Below are positions 54,073 to 64,000 of a stretch of DNA of 64,000 nucleotides, one piece after another. Below the pieces are notes generated by a model. That model worked only from the letters and a program-made list of their open reading frames with translations. It was not told the DNA's origin and searched no databases. Position 1 is the first letter of the stretch. Each line of letters opens with the position of its first letter. Origin of the DNA: Azoarcus indigens (lineage in GTDB: Bacteria > Pseudomonadota > Gammaproteobacteria > Burkholderiales > Rhodocyclaceae); contig NZ_SNVV01000001.1 in NCBI RefSeq assembly GCF_004361735.1, forward strand, positions 186,001 through 250,000, in the 5' to 3' direction. The position numbers and the translations under genes are program-made.

Positions 54073-54618
54073 TCAGGCCTTGGCCAGTTCGGCATCTATC
54101 GCCTGCAGCAGGCGGGGATCGTCGGCAGTGACGTCCGGCGAGAAGCGCCCCACCACCTCGCCGTTGCGGCCGACCAGGAATTTCTCGAAGTTCCACAGCA
54201 CCGCGGTGCGATCCACCGGGGCCAGGCCGGCACCCGCCAGCCGCTCGCGGAACGGTCCCTCGCCGGTGGCCGCCGGCTGCGCCTGCACCAGCGCGGTGTA
54301 GAGCGGATGGCGGTCAGGGCCGCTCACCGAGATCTTGGAGAACAGCGGGAAGTGCACGTCGTAGCTGAGCGTGCAGAACTGCTGGATCTCGGCATCGCTG
54401 CCCGGCTCCTGGCCCTTGAAGTTGTTCGCCGGGAAACCCAGCACCGCCAGCCCCTGGGCCTTGCGCGACCGGTACAGCTTCTCCAGCCCCTCGTACTGCG
54501 CCGTGAGGCCACACTTGCTGGCGACGTTGACCACCAGCAGCACCTGGCCGCGGAAGCTGGCGAGGGAGTCCGCGCTGCCATCGATGCGCTTGAGGGGGAT
54601 GTCGTAGACGGTGCTCAT
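54073..54618 (-). CDS. Glutathione peroxidase family protein
   Basis: A 181-residue thiol peroxidase. The catalytic cysteine is in NVASKCGLTAQY (about residue 36), the glutamine in FPANNFKGQEPGS (about 80), and the tryptophan-asparagine pair in VLWNFEKFLV (about 140). The second cysteine often found in the FPCNQF position is alanine, so it may not use an internal disulfide of that type. AGGAG precedes the ATG. It protects against peroxides in the cytoplasm. It is followed by a small membrane-protein gene. Confidence 0.9.
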   Translation of the reverse strand: MSTVYDIPLKRIDGSADSLASFRGQVLLVVNVASKCGLTAQYEGLEKLYRSRKAQGLAVLGFPANNFKGQEPGSDAEIQQFCTLSYDVHFPLFSKISVSGPDRHPLYTALVQAQPAATGEGPFRERLAGAGLAPVDRTAVLWNFEKFLVGRNGEVVGRFSPDVTADDPRLLQAIDAELAKA

Positions 54619-55254
54619 GGGGTCTCCTGGGGGAAATGTTGGGGGAAATATGGGACGCAGGCGGGAAGATAGCAGGCACCAGCGGCGGCGGCGCTGGGCG
54701 GGGTGGATCGAGGGGCGAGGGCTGGACGGCTCGGACCGGCTTTCTGTTCGGCGGAGTTCGGTGTGCGCCCTCTCCCGCTGCGCGCCGCGGCCCTGCCGCC
54801 GCCCTTGCGCTCGCACGAGCAAAGCGGAGCTTCGCTCTCCCCGCCAGCACCCGGCGCGGGGCCGGGAGATGCGCCGCTCGGCAGGGGCGGCTGCGAGTCG
54901 GGCTCGCGCGGCGTTCCCCTCTCCCCCCGCCCCTCTCCCGCGAGGGGAGAAAAGCTGCGGCTGCACGGGTTTCGGGGGCGACTCTTCTCAAGGAGGCAAC
55001 TCTTCCGGGGACCTAGGCCTTTCGGAAGGGTTGCGCTCCTGGTCGCGGCTTGCACCTTTTGCCGCAGTTGTGCCGTTCCAGCCCGTTGTTTTTTCGGGGC
55101 CGTTGCGCCTTCCGGCGCGACTGCTTTGAACGAAGCCGGGGGCCTGAGGCGTATGGAGTCCGGTGTTCTCGAACAGTGCGCGGCGCTTCCGGGAAAATAC
55201 GCCCGGCAGGCTCTCTCGCCCGCCCGAACCGGGCCTGAGGGCCCGGGACAACGC
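54619..55254. other. Gene-poor stretch before glutathione peroxidase
   Basis: About 640 bases without a supportable gene. It holds GC-rich low-complexity sequence and a CTCTCCC...GCGAGGGGAG inverted motif (about 54920-54950) of a kind seen in several intergenic gaps of this window. The promoter of the peroxidase gene must lie at its left end but was not identified. Confidence 0.5.
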
Positions 55255-55285
55255 AAAAACGCCGTTCGGCATGCGAACGGCGTTT
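55255..55285 (-). terminator. Rho-independent terminator of map
   Basis: On the minus strand, stem AAACGCCGTTCG/CGAACGGCGTTT with a 5-base loop is followed by T residues (TTTTT at the end of the stem). It lies about 50 bases past the map stop codon. Confidence 0.85.
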
Positions 55286-55332
55286 GGTCCTGCAGCCCTG
55301 CAAGCGGCCGCGCGCCTATCCCGCCAGGGCGA

Positions 55333-56163
55333 TCAGACCACCGCGACCGCGGGCCTGGCGTCCATCTCTATCGGCGCGTACTCGCCGTAGCCATCCGGCC
55401 AGGGGGTGAGGATTTCGAAGCCGGTTTCGGTGACGGCCACCATGTGCTCCCACTGGGCGGACAGGGAGCGGTCCTTGGTCACCACCGTCCAGCCGTCGGG
55501 CAGTTGCTTGGTGTCGGCGCGGCCGGCGTTGATCATCGGTTCGATGGTGAACACCATGCCCGGCTCCAGCTTCAGGCCGGTACCGGCGCGGCCGAAGTGC
55601 AGCACTTGCGGCTCGCCGTGGTAGACCTGCCCGATGCCGTGGCCGCAGTACTCCCGCACCACCGTGAAGCCTTCGCGGTGCGCCACCGTCTGGATGGCGT
55701 GGCCGACGTCGCCCAGGCTGGCGCCGGGGCGCACCGCGCGAATACCGGCGCGCATCGCCTCGTAGGTGGTATGCACCAGCCGGCGGGCGAGGATGCCGGG
55801 CTTGCCGACGAAGTACATGCGGCTGCTGTCGCCGTACCAGCCGTCCTTGATGACGGCGACGTCGATGTTGACGATATCGCCCGCCGCCAGCCGCTTGGCC
55901 GAGGGGATGCCGTGGCAGACCACATGGTTGACCGAAGCGCAGACGGTCTTCGGGTAGCCGTGGTAGCCGATGTTGGCGGGGATGGCGCCCTGGACCTTGA
56001 CGATGTAGTCGTGGCACAGGCGGTCCAGCTCGTCGGTGGTGACGCCCGGCTTCACGTGCTCGCCTATCATGCGCAGCACATCGGCCGCCAGCGCGCCGGC
56101 CTGGCGCAGCTTGGCAAGTTCTTCCGGGGTACGCAGCGGGATGTCTTCCTTGGCGGCCATCAT
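55333..56163 (-). CDS. map: Methionine aminopeptidase type I
   Basis: A 276-residue enzyme that removes the first methionine from new proteins. Metal ligands are recognisable in NIDVAVIKDGWYGDSSRMYFVG (two aspartates, about 98-112), CGHGIGQVYHGEPQV (histidine, about 175), FTIEPMI (glutamate, about 208) and the late WEHMVAVTE (glutamate, about 241). No N-terminal zinc-finger extension is present. The ATG at 56163 overlaps the stop of the ParD-like gene (ATGA), so its translation depends on that gene. Confidence 0.95.
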   Translation of the reverse strand: MMAAKEDIPLRTPEELAKLRQAGALAADVLRMIGEHVKPGVTTDELDRLCHDYIVKVQGAIPANIGYHGYPKTVCASVNHVVCHGIPSAKRLAAGDIVNIDVAVIKDGWYGDSSRMYFVGKPGILARRLVHTTYEAMRAGIRAVRPGASLGDVGHAIQTVAHREGFTVVREYCGHGIGQVYHGEPQVLHFGRAGTGLKLEPGMVFTIEPMINAGRADTKQLPDGWTVVTKDRSLSAQWEHMVAVTETGFEILTPWPDGYGEYAPIEMDARPAVAVV

Positions 56164-56399
56164 GCGGCCCTGCCCAGGGTGTCGGCCGCGAGCCCGGTGC
56201 CGGCCAGCGCGGAGGCGGCCTCGCCGTCCGGCGTCAGCAGCAGGCGGCAGATCTCGCCGTAGTTCAGGCCGGGGTTCAGTTCGGCCAGCATGCCGACGCG
56301 CAGCCAATGCTCCGCCTGCGCATTGATGGAGCGGCTGAACGCGCCGCTGGTGTGGCGCAGCGCTTCATGCATCTGCTCCGAAATCTTGACGATGCCCAT
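56160..56399 (-). CDS. ParD-like antitoxin-family protein
   Basis: A 79-residue protein with a ribbon-helix-helix start ([40 protein letters not shown]), like the ParD-like antitoxin family. No toxin gene is next to it; instead it is coupled to map by a 4-base overlap. A perfect 17-bp palindrome lies 22-38 bases before its start and is the probable self-operator. It may therefore regulate a map gene rather than neutralise a toxin. Confidence 0.75.
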   Translation of the reverse strand: MGIVKISEQMHEALRHTSGAFSRSINAQAEHWLRVGMLAELNPGLNYGEICRLLLTPDGEAASALAGTGLAADTLGRAA

Positions 56400-56420
56400 G
56401 GCTCACCCGATGTATGGTTT

Positions 56421-56437
56421 GTATATGGTTCATATAC
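56421..56437. promoter_or_regulatory. 17-bp palindromic operator before the ParD-like/map operon
   Basis: GTATATG-GTT-CATATAC is a perfect inverted repeat in an AT-rich pocket directly upstream of the ParD-like gene. It fits binding by a ribbon-helix-helix protein. Confidence 0.65.
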
Positions 56438-56586
56438 TACCAGACGCACTGGCCACCTGACAGGCCATGTTCGCGGCGAGACCTCCCCATCGGCGCCTCA
56501 AGCCATTCGCATATCTGCGGAAACGCCAATCCAAATCGGAATAAATCGGAACGCAGCGGCGGCTGGCGATGCATGATGAGGCCCGC

Positions 56587-56613
56587 TTGGCACTCCCCGG
56601 TGCCGAGTGCTAA
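56587..56613. promoter_or_regulatory. CIRCE element (HrcA operator)
   Basis: TTGGCACTC-N9-GAGTGCTAA differs from the CIRCE consensus TTAGCACTC-N9-GAGTGCTAA at one base. It lies 77 bases before groES and indicates repression by HrcA until heat shock. Confidence 0.95.
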
Positions 56614-56689
56614 CAGATGGCGCGCAGCCACCGGTGGCTGCGCGCGGCCGGCGGCGCATCGGCGCCGCATCGCTAACAGGAGCCCCTAC

Positions 56690-56977
56690 ATGGCCATTCG
56701 CCCTCTCCACGACCGTGTCATCGTCAAGCGCACCGAGCCCGAACGCACCACCGCCAGCGGCATCGTCATTCCCGATTCCGCCGGCGAGAAGCCGGACCAG
56801 GGCGAAGTCATCGCCGTCGGCCGCGGCAAGGCGCTGGACAACGGCGAGATCCGCCCGCTGCAACTGAAGGTCGGCGACCGCGTGCTGTTCGGCAAGTACG
56901 CCGGCCAGGCGGTGAAGCTGGAAGGCGAGGAAGTGCTGGTCGTGCGCGAAGAGGACATCTTCGCGGTGATCGAGTAA
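56690..56977 (+). CDS. groES: Co-chaperonin GroES
   Basis: A 95-residue GroES with the usual start ([11 protein letters not shown]), the mobile loop region ([29 protein letters not shown], about 16-44) and the end [21 protein letters not shown] precedes the ATG. It caps the GroEL folding chamber. It is the first gene of the groESL operon under a CIRCE operator. Confidence 0.97.
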   Translation: MAIRPLHDRVIVKRTEPERTTASGIVIPDSAGEKPDQGEVIAVGRGKALDNGEIRPLQLKVGDRVLFGKYAGQAVKLEGEEVLVVREEDIFAVIE

Positions 56978-58672
<1,695 letters not shown>

Positions 58673-58709
58673 GGCGCCGCCTGCCCTGAAGCGCGCGGGC
58701 AGATACTGG

Positions 58710-58751
58710 AAGAGCGGGGCCGGGATGCACTCCCGGCCCCGCTCTTCCTTT
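58710..58751 (+). terminator. Rho-independent terminator of groESL
   Basis: A perfect 16-bp stem (58710-58725 with 58731-58746) and a 5-base loop are followed by CCTTTT. It lies 38 bases after the groEL stop. Confidence 0.9.
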
Positions 58752-58831
58752 TACGGCTCCCGCCCGCAAGATTCCGGGCGCCGCGATTCATTCAAGGACG
58801 CCGCTCGTCGCGGCGCAGCGCCTTCGCCGGC

Positions 58832-59599
58832 CTAGCGCGGCTCGCCACCATCCACGCCGTCGCCCGCGCCCTGTACGCGCTCCCCGCCCTTCTCCGGCGG
58901 CAGCGATTGCAGCCAGTCGCGCAGGATGGCGGTGACCTTGTCCGGCTGCTCCAGCGGCGAGAGGTGGCCGCACTCCGGAATGATCTCCAGCCGCGCGCCG
59001 GGAATGGCCTCGGCCATCTCCTTGTGCACCTCGGGCGGCGTCAGGCTGTCGTCGGCACCGCAGAGGATCAGCGTCGGGCAGCGGATGGCGGCGAGCGAGG
59101 GGCGGCTGTCTGGCCGGCCGATGATGGCGCGCTGCTGCTGCACGAAGACCTCGTAGCCCACGCTGATCGCCATCGACTGGAAGGCGCTGCCCACCTCCGG
59201 CGTGTCCGCGTGCTCGGGCAGCGCCAGCTTGGCCAGCAGGGTCTCGACCACCTTGGGAAATTCCGTCCTGCCCCGCGCTATCAGCGCCTCCCGCCCGGCG
59301 GTGGCCTCCTCGGTGTCCGGCCGGGCGCTGGTATCCAGCAGCGCCAGCGCGCTCACCCGTTTCGGCGCGCGGCGCATGATCTCCAGCGCCACGTATCCGC
59401 CCATGGACATGCCGACCAGCACGAAGGGCGTCTCCGGCGCCGCCGCCAGCACGTCGTCCGCCATGTCGGCGATGGTGCTGGAGCGGGTGAGATCGCCCAC
59501 GGTGCATTTGGCGACATCCGCGAGTGCGCTCACCTGGTTCTCGTACAGGGTGGCGTCGTTGAGCAGGCCCGGCAGCATCAGTATTGTCTTTCTATCCAT
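58832..59599 (-). CDS. Alpha/beta hydrolase
   Basis: A 255-residue hydrolase. The nucleophile serine is in VGMSMGGYVALE (about residue 84), the acid in LILCGADDSLTPPEVHKEM (about 191), and the histidine in PECGHLSPLEQPDKV (about 220). This is the layout of BioH/3-oxoadipate-enol-lactonase-like enzymes, but the substrate is not evident. The ATG at 59599 has GGGAG upstream. The 305-base divergent gap to the PEP-CTERM gene shows no clear promoter. Confidence 0.88.
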   Translation of the reverse strand: MDRKTILMLPGLLNDATLYENQVSALADVAKCTVGDLTRSSTIADMADDVLAAAPETPFVLVGMSMGGYVALEIMRRAPKRVSALALLDTSARPDTEEATAGREALIARGRTEFPKVVETLLAKLALPEHADTPEVGSAFQSMAISVGYEVFVQQQRAIIGRPDSRPSLAAIRCPTLILCGADDSLTPPEVHKEMAEAIPGARLEIIPECGHLSPLEQPDKVTAILRDWLQSLPPEKGGERVQGAGDGVDGGEPR

Positions 59600-59904
59600 G
59601 TCGTGTCTCCCTCGACGATGGCGCGGAGTGACCGCGCAGAGGCCCGGAATGCCAAGGCAGCAGCGGGTTCCGGACGGGCGGCCGCGCACGCACCGGACGC
59701 GGCCGTGCCTCTTCGACAGCGCGGGCCGGCGCGCAGGTTCCCGTCGCCCGGCAGGGAAATGCCCGGAAACACCTTCGCCGGAACCCACTACGGGTACATC
59801 CGCCCCACGCCTGGGCTTGCCGGCTGGGCTACATTGAATGCGGATATTCCTGCCGTATTCCTGCCGGGCGCCGGGCGCGCCCGCTTCAATGACTAGGAGA
59901 TGTC

Positions 59905-60597
59905 ATGCCGTATTCCGCCGTCCTCCTCCAGCCATCCTGCAACTCCGGCACAGGCTTGCGGCGCGCGCTGGCCGCCGCGCTGCTCGCCCTGCTGCCCGGC
60001 CTTGCCTCCCTCGCGCACGCGGCGCCGCTCTACCGCTACACCTACACCGGGCTGCCCTACAGCCAGGGCGACGGCAACACCTATGGCGGCGGCAACACCG
60101 CGGAGAGCTTCCTGTCCGCCGAGATCACCTCGCGCATCCCGCTCGCCGCCGGGCTGGGCAATCTGATCAACACGCCGGGCCTGAGCTTCCGCATGTGGGA
60201 CGACAATAGCGATTTCACCTACCAGAAGACGGTGACGCCCTACCACTTCGAGGCCAGCATCATCTTTGCCGAGCTGGATGCTGCCGGCGTGCCCATCTCG
60301 TGGGAACTGAGCCTGCAGCTCATCACTTACGACCCGGATCGCCTCGACCCATACACCCACGGGCTCTACAGCAGCAACTGGGCCGGCGCCTGGCTTGAAC
60401 CCCAGGCGGATACCAACTCGGCCGGCGGCAGGGGCGGCGCCGATACCTTCGGCGCCTCCTTCAACAACCCCGGCAGTTGGCAGCTCACCGTCCTGAATGT
60501 GCAGGCGCTGCCGGAACCGGCCTCCTCAGCCCTGCTGCTCGGCGGCCTGGGCGCCCTCGCCCTGCTGCGCAAGCGCCGCCGCGCCGCTCAGCCCTGA
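59905..60597 (+). CDS. PEP-CTERM sorting-domain protein
   Basis: A 230-residue exported protein. A signal peptide (cleavage near AHA-AP, about residue 40) is followed by a beta-rich domain of unknown function and the PEP-CTERM tail: LPEPASSALLLGGLGALALLRKRRR (about 203-227), with the Pro-Glu-Pro, a hydrophobic helix and an arginine cluster. Exosortase recognises this tail and anchors or secretes the protein, often linked to exopolysaccharide. TAGGAG precedes the ATG. A decayed relative lies at 61683-62036. Confidence 0.9.
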   Translation: MPYSAVLLQPSCNSGTGLRRALAAALLALLPGLASLAHAAPLYRYTYTGLPYSQGDGNTYGGGNTAESFLSAEITSRIPLAAGLGNLINTPGLSFRMWDDNSDFTYQKTVTPYHFEASIIFAELDAAGVPISWELSLQLITYDPDRLDPYTHGLYSSNWAGAWLEPQADTNSAGGRGGADTFGASFNNPGSWQLTVLNVQALPEPASSALLLGGLGALALLRKRRRAAQP

Positions 60598-61355
60598 TAA
60601 GCCAGAACCTCGCCGATGGAGCGCGCACCCGGCGCCCAGGCCTCCATCGCCAGGCCCGTCAGCACCAGGAAGACCGCCGTCAGCAGGAAAGGCAGCGCCG
60701 TGCGGCGGCAGGCGGTCACCAGCCAGTGGTCCGCGTCGTCCCCGGTGCGCCGCAGGCGGCGGTAGAGCGAGTAGGAGAGCACGCCGTCGAACAGCAGTTC
60801 GGCGAACAAGGCCGGCGCGAGGTAGATCAGGTAGAAGGACGCCAGCATCAGGCCGAGGCAGAAAACCACTACCGCCAGCGGAATCGCCAGTTCGTCCGCG
60901 TCCGCCACCGAGGCCGCGCCCTTGCCCAGGGACCAGCCGCTGTCCGCCTCCGCCGGCAAGGGCACGGCCGCCGGAGCCTCGAAGGAAGCGCTGGCGCCGC
61001 CGCCGGCGAAATCACCGCCACCTCCGCTGCGCGGCGCCGCCAGCCGGCCGCCGCTCCCCGGATTCCAGTTGAAATCGCCGCTCACCAGGTCGCCGAAGCC
61101 GGGATCGTCGCCGCGGTTGCGCAGCCACAGCCACAGCATGAAGAGGAAGAAACCGTAGGCCAGGCCCAGCGCCAGCGGATAACGCACCGCCATGGAGTCG
61201 ATCCCGGCCAGCAGCATCAGGAAGGAGCACAGCAGGCCGGCCAGGCCGGTGAGCAGCACGATCAAGGCCATCTGCAGCCGGGGCCAGCCATTCTGTTCCA
61301 GCCGGTGTTGCAGGCGCAGCACCGCTTTCGATCGAATCCGCAGTTTTCGGCCCAT
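60588..61355 (-). CDS. Membrane protein with glycine-rich linker, unknown
   Basis: A 255-residue protein with two transmembrane helices near the N-terminus (about 27-80), a long soluble glycine/serine-rich linker (about 93-150), and two or three helices in the C-terminal half (about 160-200 and 222-245). GGAGA precedes the ATG at 61355. Its end overlaps the PEP-CTERM gene end by ten bases, tail to tail. No family is recognised with confidence. Confidence 0.75.
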   Translation of the reverse strand: MGRKLRIRSKAVLRLQHRLEQNGWPRLQMALIVLLTGLAGLLCSFLMLLAGIDSMAVRYPLALGLAYGFFLFMLWLWLRNRGDDPGFGDLVSGDFNWNPGSGGRLAAPRSGGGGDFAGGGASASFEAPAAVPLPAEADSGWSLGKGAASVADADELAIPLAVVVFCLGLMLASFYLIYLAPALFAELLFDGVLSYSLYRRLRRTGDDADHWLVTACRRTALPFLLTAVFLVLTGLAMEAWAPGARSIGEVLAYQG

Positions 61356-61682
61356 GAAATCTCCATAGGGGATGAAGGCGAGATTGAAGGCAAACACCGC
61401 CGTCCGCAGGGGCAGGCGGCGGCGGATTCTAATCAATCTGCGTTTTTCCCTCTCCCCAACCGGTCACGCTCCATGTCTTTTCCACGGCAAACCCGCGGAC
61501 ATCGCAGCACCAGGCCCGAACCTCCGGGCCGCCCAGCCCTAGGAGGAACACGCCGTGACGAACGCGCCGCCCCGCAGTCGTGCCATCACGAAGCCCCTGT
61601 CGAATCCCCAGTCCACCGTGGACAGGTTCGAGATCGACCCCGAGTGGTGCAGCACCTTCTACCCTGCTTTCCCTAGCGGCTG

Positions 61683-62036
61683 GTGACAGCGGGCTGCATT
61701 TATGTCTCCAGCATTTTCCTCTACGAGTTGGATGTCCTCGGCGCGCCGACGCTGTGGAGCGTGGTGCTGGATTACGAGTACAGCGCGGACGATGACCCCG
61801 ACGTATTCCGCGGGAGATACATGCTCACCGAGAACTGGGGCCCTCCGGCGCGGTCGAGCCGCAGGATCTGCATGTCGCCGGTGCCTGGCCCGCCGGCTGG
61901 AGCCCGGTAGGCGCCAGCCGCGACAACCCCGGCTACTGGACGCCGGAAATCCTCGGCGTGCCCGAACCCTCGGCCCTCGCCCCGAGCCTGAACGGCCTGA
62001 TGGGACTGATCGGCCTGCGGACCGGGGTGCAGCAAC
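61683..62036 (+). pseudogene. Frameshifted PEP-CTERM gene remnant
   Basis: From 61683 one frame reads GCIYVSSIFLYELDVLGAPTLW and onward, resembling the segment ASIIFAELDAAGVPISW of the intact gene at 59905. Near 61840-61850 the coding sense moves to another frame, which continues to ILGVPEPSALAPSLNGLMGLIGLR, a recognisable PEP-CTERM tail (VPEP at 61958-61969) whose arginine cluster has decayed to a single arginine. No intact signal peptide is found upstream (61356-61682). I read this as a decayed tandem paralogue. Confidence 0.7.
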
Positions 62037-62143
62037 GATCTCCGGGTCACCATCCACGATCGAATGACGGCTTCTCGACGCCCGGGCCCCCGGGGGAACG
62101 CCGTTTGCTGTATCAGCGCACCGTCTCCTGACTCCGGCCGTCG

Positions 62144-62836
62144 ATGCGCTACTTCGCCCTCGCCTTTCTCCTCGCCCTGCTCGTCCTCGCCTGGCAGTTG
62201 CACAGCGGCCGCATCGCCATTCCGCCGCAGTGGAACCCCTGGGCGCCGCTGGAGGTGGCTGCCGCACCCAACTGGCTCACCCGCTACAAGCTGCAGCGCC
62301 TGAACGGCGACCCGGTGCGCTGCCGGGCGGTGCTGGAACAGGCCGGGCTGCGGCAAACGGCGGTGCCGGATCGGGACATGGGCAATGGCTGTGGCTGGAA
62401 GAACGCGGTGCGCGTCAGCGACGAGCGCTTTGCGCCCGCTTTCACACTTACCTGCACCGCGGCGGTGTCGCTGGCGATGTGGGAGCGCCACACGCTGCAA
62501 CCCGCCGCCCAGGCCCACTTCGGCCAGCCGCTCACGCGGGTCGAACATCTGGGCAGCTACGCCTGCCGCAATGTGCGCGGCGGCGCCGGCGAAGGAAGCC
62601 GCCGCAGCCAGCATGCCACTGCCAATGCCTTCGATGCCGCCGCCTTCCGCCTCGAAAACGGCCGCCGCATCCGCATCCTCGGCCACTGGCACGGCAGCGG
62701 CGCCGAAGCGGCCTTCCTGCGCGACGCCCGCGACGGCGCCTGCCGCTTCTTCAACGGCACCCTGAGCCCGGACTACAACCAGGCCCACCAGGACCACTTC
62801 CACCTGGACTGGGGCGGCTACCGGATGTGCCGTTAG
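62144..62836 (+). CDS. Extensin-like family protein (M15-type peptidase fold)
   Basis: A 230-residue protein with an N-terminal membrane anchor or signal (MRYFALAFLLALLVLAWQL). The extensin-like domain has conserved cysteines (GNGCGWKNAVRV, YACRNV) and the zinc-peptidase-like pair SQHATANAFDAAAFRL (about 155-170) and DHFHLDWGG (about 215-223). These histidine/aspartate motifs resemble D-Ala-D-Ala carboxypeptidases, so a cell-wall role in the periplasm is likely. Confidence 0.85.
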   Translation: MRYFALAFLLALLVLAWQLHSGRIAIPPQWNPWAPLEVAAAPNWLTRYKLQRLNGDPVRCRAVLEQAGLRQTAVPDRDMGNGCGWKNAVRVSDERFAPAFTLTCTAAVSLAMWERHTLQPAAQAHFGQPLTRVEHLGSYACRNVRGGAGEGSRRSQHATANAFDAAAFRLENGRRIRILGHWHGSGAEAAFLRDARDGACRFFNGTLSPDYNQAHQDHFHLDWGGYRMCR

Positions 62837-62864
62837 CGGCGCCCCGGCATGTCAGGCAGGCACC

Positions 62865-63905
62865 TCAGTTCGCCCGGGTAAGATGCTTGTTGCTGATCTC
62901 CCGCGCGGCCGCAATCAACGCGGCGCCGTCCAGCCCCTTGGCCTTCACCTCCTCGATCCACTCGGCTTCCACGCTTTCCGCCGCCTTGCGCATCGCCTCA
63001 TAGTCTTCCAGCTTCTGTACCACCAGCGTGTTGCCCAGCGCGGCGGCGCGCTTGCGCGAGGCTTCGGTGGCGCGGTCCCAGGAGGCGCCGAACTTCTCGA
63101 CCAACGGCAGGCCGCTGTTGCGGTCTATGACCGCCTTCAGCTCGGCCGGCAGCCCCTCGTATTTCTTCTTGTTCATCAGCAGCGCCATGGAGACGGCGAA
63201 ATAGGCCGGCTTGCCGGCGGGCGGTTCGGTATGGAAACGGGCGATCTCGTCGAGCTTGATCGCGGTGACCAGTTCCCACGGCGCCAGCGCGCCGTCGGCC
63301 ACCCCGCGGGAGACGCTCTCGGTGATGGCACTGGCGGGCATGTTCACCGGCGCGGCGCCAAGAGCGGAGAGCAGCCTGGAAGATACGCGCGAAGGCGAGC
63401 GCAGCTTCATCCCCTTCATGTCCGCCAGCGTCTGCACCGGCGCCTTCACCGCGTTCAGGTTCTGGCCGCTGCCGCTGTGCAGGGCCAGCACCTTGTAGCG
63501 CTCGAAATCCTTGCGTGCGTGCTGCTCGTAGTAGGCCCACATCGCCCGGCTGCCGCCCAGGCCGTCCGCCGGCACCACGAAGGGCAGCTCGATGGCCTCC
63601 ATCGCCGGGAACAGGTTGGGGGTGTAGCTGGGAGAGGTCCACACCACGTCGGCGATGCCGTCGCGCACATGGCTGATCAGGTTGGGCGGCGTGCCGCCTA
63701 TGGCCATCGCCGGATACAGCTCGCATTGCAGGCCGCCACTGGATTCCTCGCGCAGGGTTTCGCACCAGGGCTCCAGCACATCGCGCTGCAGGTTGGAAAT
63801 CGAGGGCAGGAAGTGGGCGACCTTGATCTTCACCGGCGCGGTCTGCGCCTGGGCCGCCACGGCGGTTGCGGCCAGGACGGCGGCGAGGATGAGCTTGAGC
63901 TTCAT
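62865..63905 (-). CDS. TRAP transporter substrate-binding protein (DctP family)
   Basis: A 346-residue periplasmic binding protein with a signal peptide (cleavage near AQA-QT, about residue 21). The DctP fold is shown by IKVAHFLPSISNLQRDVLEPWCETL (about 27-51), GIADVVWTSPSYTPNLFP (about 84-101) and the carboxylate-binding arginine region MKGMKLRSPSRVSSRLLSALGAAPVNMP (about 162-190). AAGGAG precedes the ATG at 63905. It would deliver an organic acid to DctQM permeases, which are not in the window. Confidence 0.9.
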   Translation of the reverse strand: MKLKLILAAVLAATAVAAQAQTAPVKIKVAHFLPSISNLQRDVLEPWCETLREESSGGLQCELYPAMAIGGTPPNLISHVRDGIADVVWTSPSYTPNLFPAMEAIELPFVVPADGLGGSRAMWAYYEQHARKDFERYKVLALHSGSGQNLNAVKAPVQTLADMKGMKLRSPSRVSSRLLSALGAAPVNMPASAITESVSRGVADGALAPWELVTAIKLDEIARFHTEPPAGKPAYFAVSMALLMNKKKYEGLPAELKAVIDRNSGLPLVEKFGASWDRATEASRKRAAALGNTLVVQKLEDYEAMRKAAESVEAEWIEEVKAKGLDGAALIAAAREISNKHLTRAN

Positions 63906-64000
63906 GCGGTGTCTCCTTGTTCTGAGATGGGAAAGCGGCCCGTCACCGCGGGCCTTGCGTGGCAAAGTGGGCGCGCGGCCCCGGGGCGCTGCGGCCGGGG

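Noticed and set aside
63963..63978. TGGCA-type -24 element near the right window edge, plus strand
   Set aside because: The -12 block is GCGC instead of TTGC and no downstream gene is visible in the window.

Overview
This window looks like the chromosome of a high-GC betaproteobacterium, plausibly of the Azoarcus/Thauera/Rhodocyclales type. That placement is an inference from the very GC-rich codon use, a FecI-type sigma factor, a CIRCE-controlled groESL operon, TonB-ExbB-ExbD-ExbD, and a PEP-CTERM (exosortase-sorted) protein. No rRNA, tRNA, CRISPR array, integrase or intact insertion sequence was recognised.

Layout. 1-3.1 kb: a FecI-like sigma factor, a zinc alcohol dehydrogenase, and a MerR regulator coupled to a carboxymuconolactone-decarboxylase-family gene. 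3.3-16.9 kb: two flavoprotein/ferredoxin pairs flanking a minus-strand cluster (TonB-dependent receptor, ABC permease, ATPase and binding protein, amidohydrolase, nitroreductase). 17-22.8 kb: a heterodimeric ABC exporter, folE2, and an SfnR-type sigma-54 activator. 23.2-31.7 kb: an ABC exporter, two MFS exporters, and a sulfonate-type ABC importer (two permeases, binding protein) with two small coupled ORFs. 31.8-32.4 kb: a ParD/ParE module. 32.6-40 kb: two divergent flavoprotein/ferredoxin pairs and a second TonB receptor. 40-42.2 kb: a visibly AT-richer island of small genes. 42.6-47.7 kb: a hydrolase-nitroreductase fusion, an SsuB-like ATPase, and tonB-exbB-exbD-exbD. 48-64 kb: mostly housekeeping genes (HAD hydrolase, MFS, PadR/siderophore-interacting pair, MATE, glutathione peroxidase, map with a ParD-like gene, groESL, alpha/beta hydrolase, PEP-CTERM gene and a decayed copy, extensin-like protein, TRAP binding protein).

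Main result. Nine places between 3.3 and 45.2 kb match the sigma-54 -24/-12 promoter with exact GG-N10-GC spacing. They stand in front of all four flavoprotein/ferredoxin pairs, the first TonB receptor, an ABC/MFS exporter set, the sulfonate-type importer, the hydrolase-nitroreductase fusion, and tonB-exbBDD. Eight of the nine have an upstream dyad of the form CTGYTG-N6-CARCAG about 90-155 bp before the predicted transcription start, the usual position of an enhancer for a sigma-54 activator. The only sigma-54 activator in the window (21633-22784) has no sensor domain, like SfnR of organosulfur metabolism.

I infer one regulon that makes a complete TonB-powered uptake route (outer-membrane receptors, energiser, inner-membrane ABC transporters), redox enzymes built like AprA/AprB, nitroreductases and hydrolases, and efflux pumps. 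The substrate is unknown. An organosulfur compound used under sulfate limitation is the best guess from the SfnR- and Ssu-like parts.
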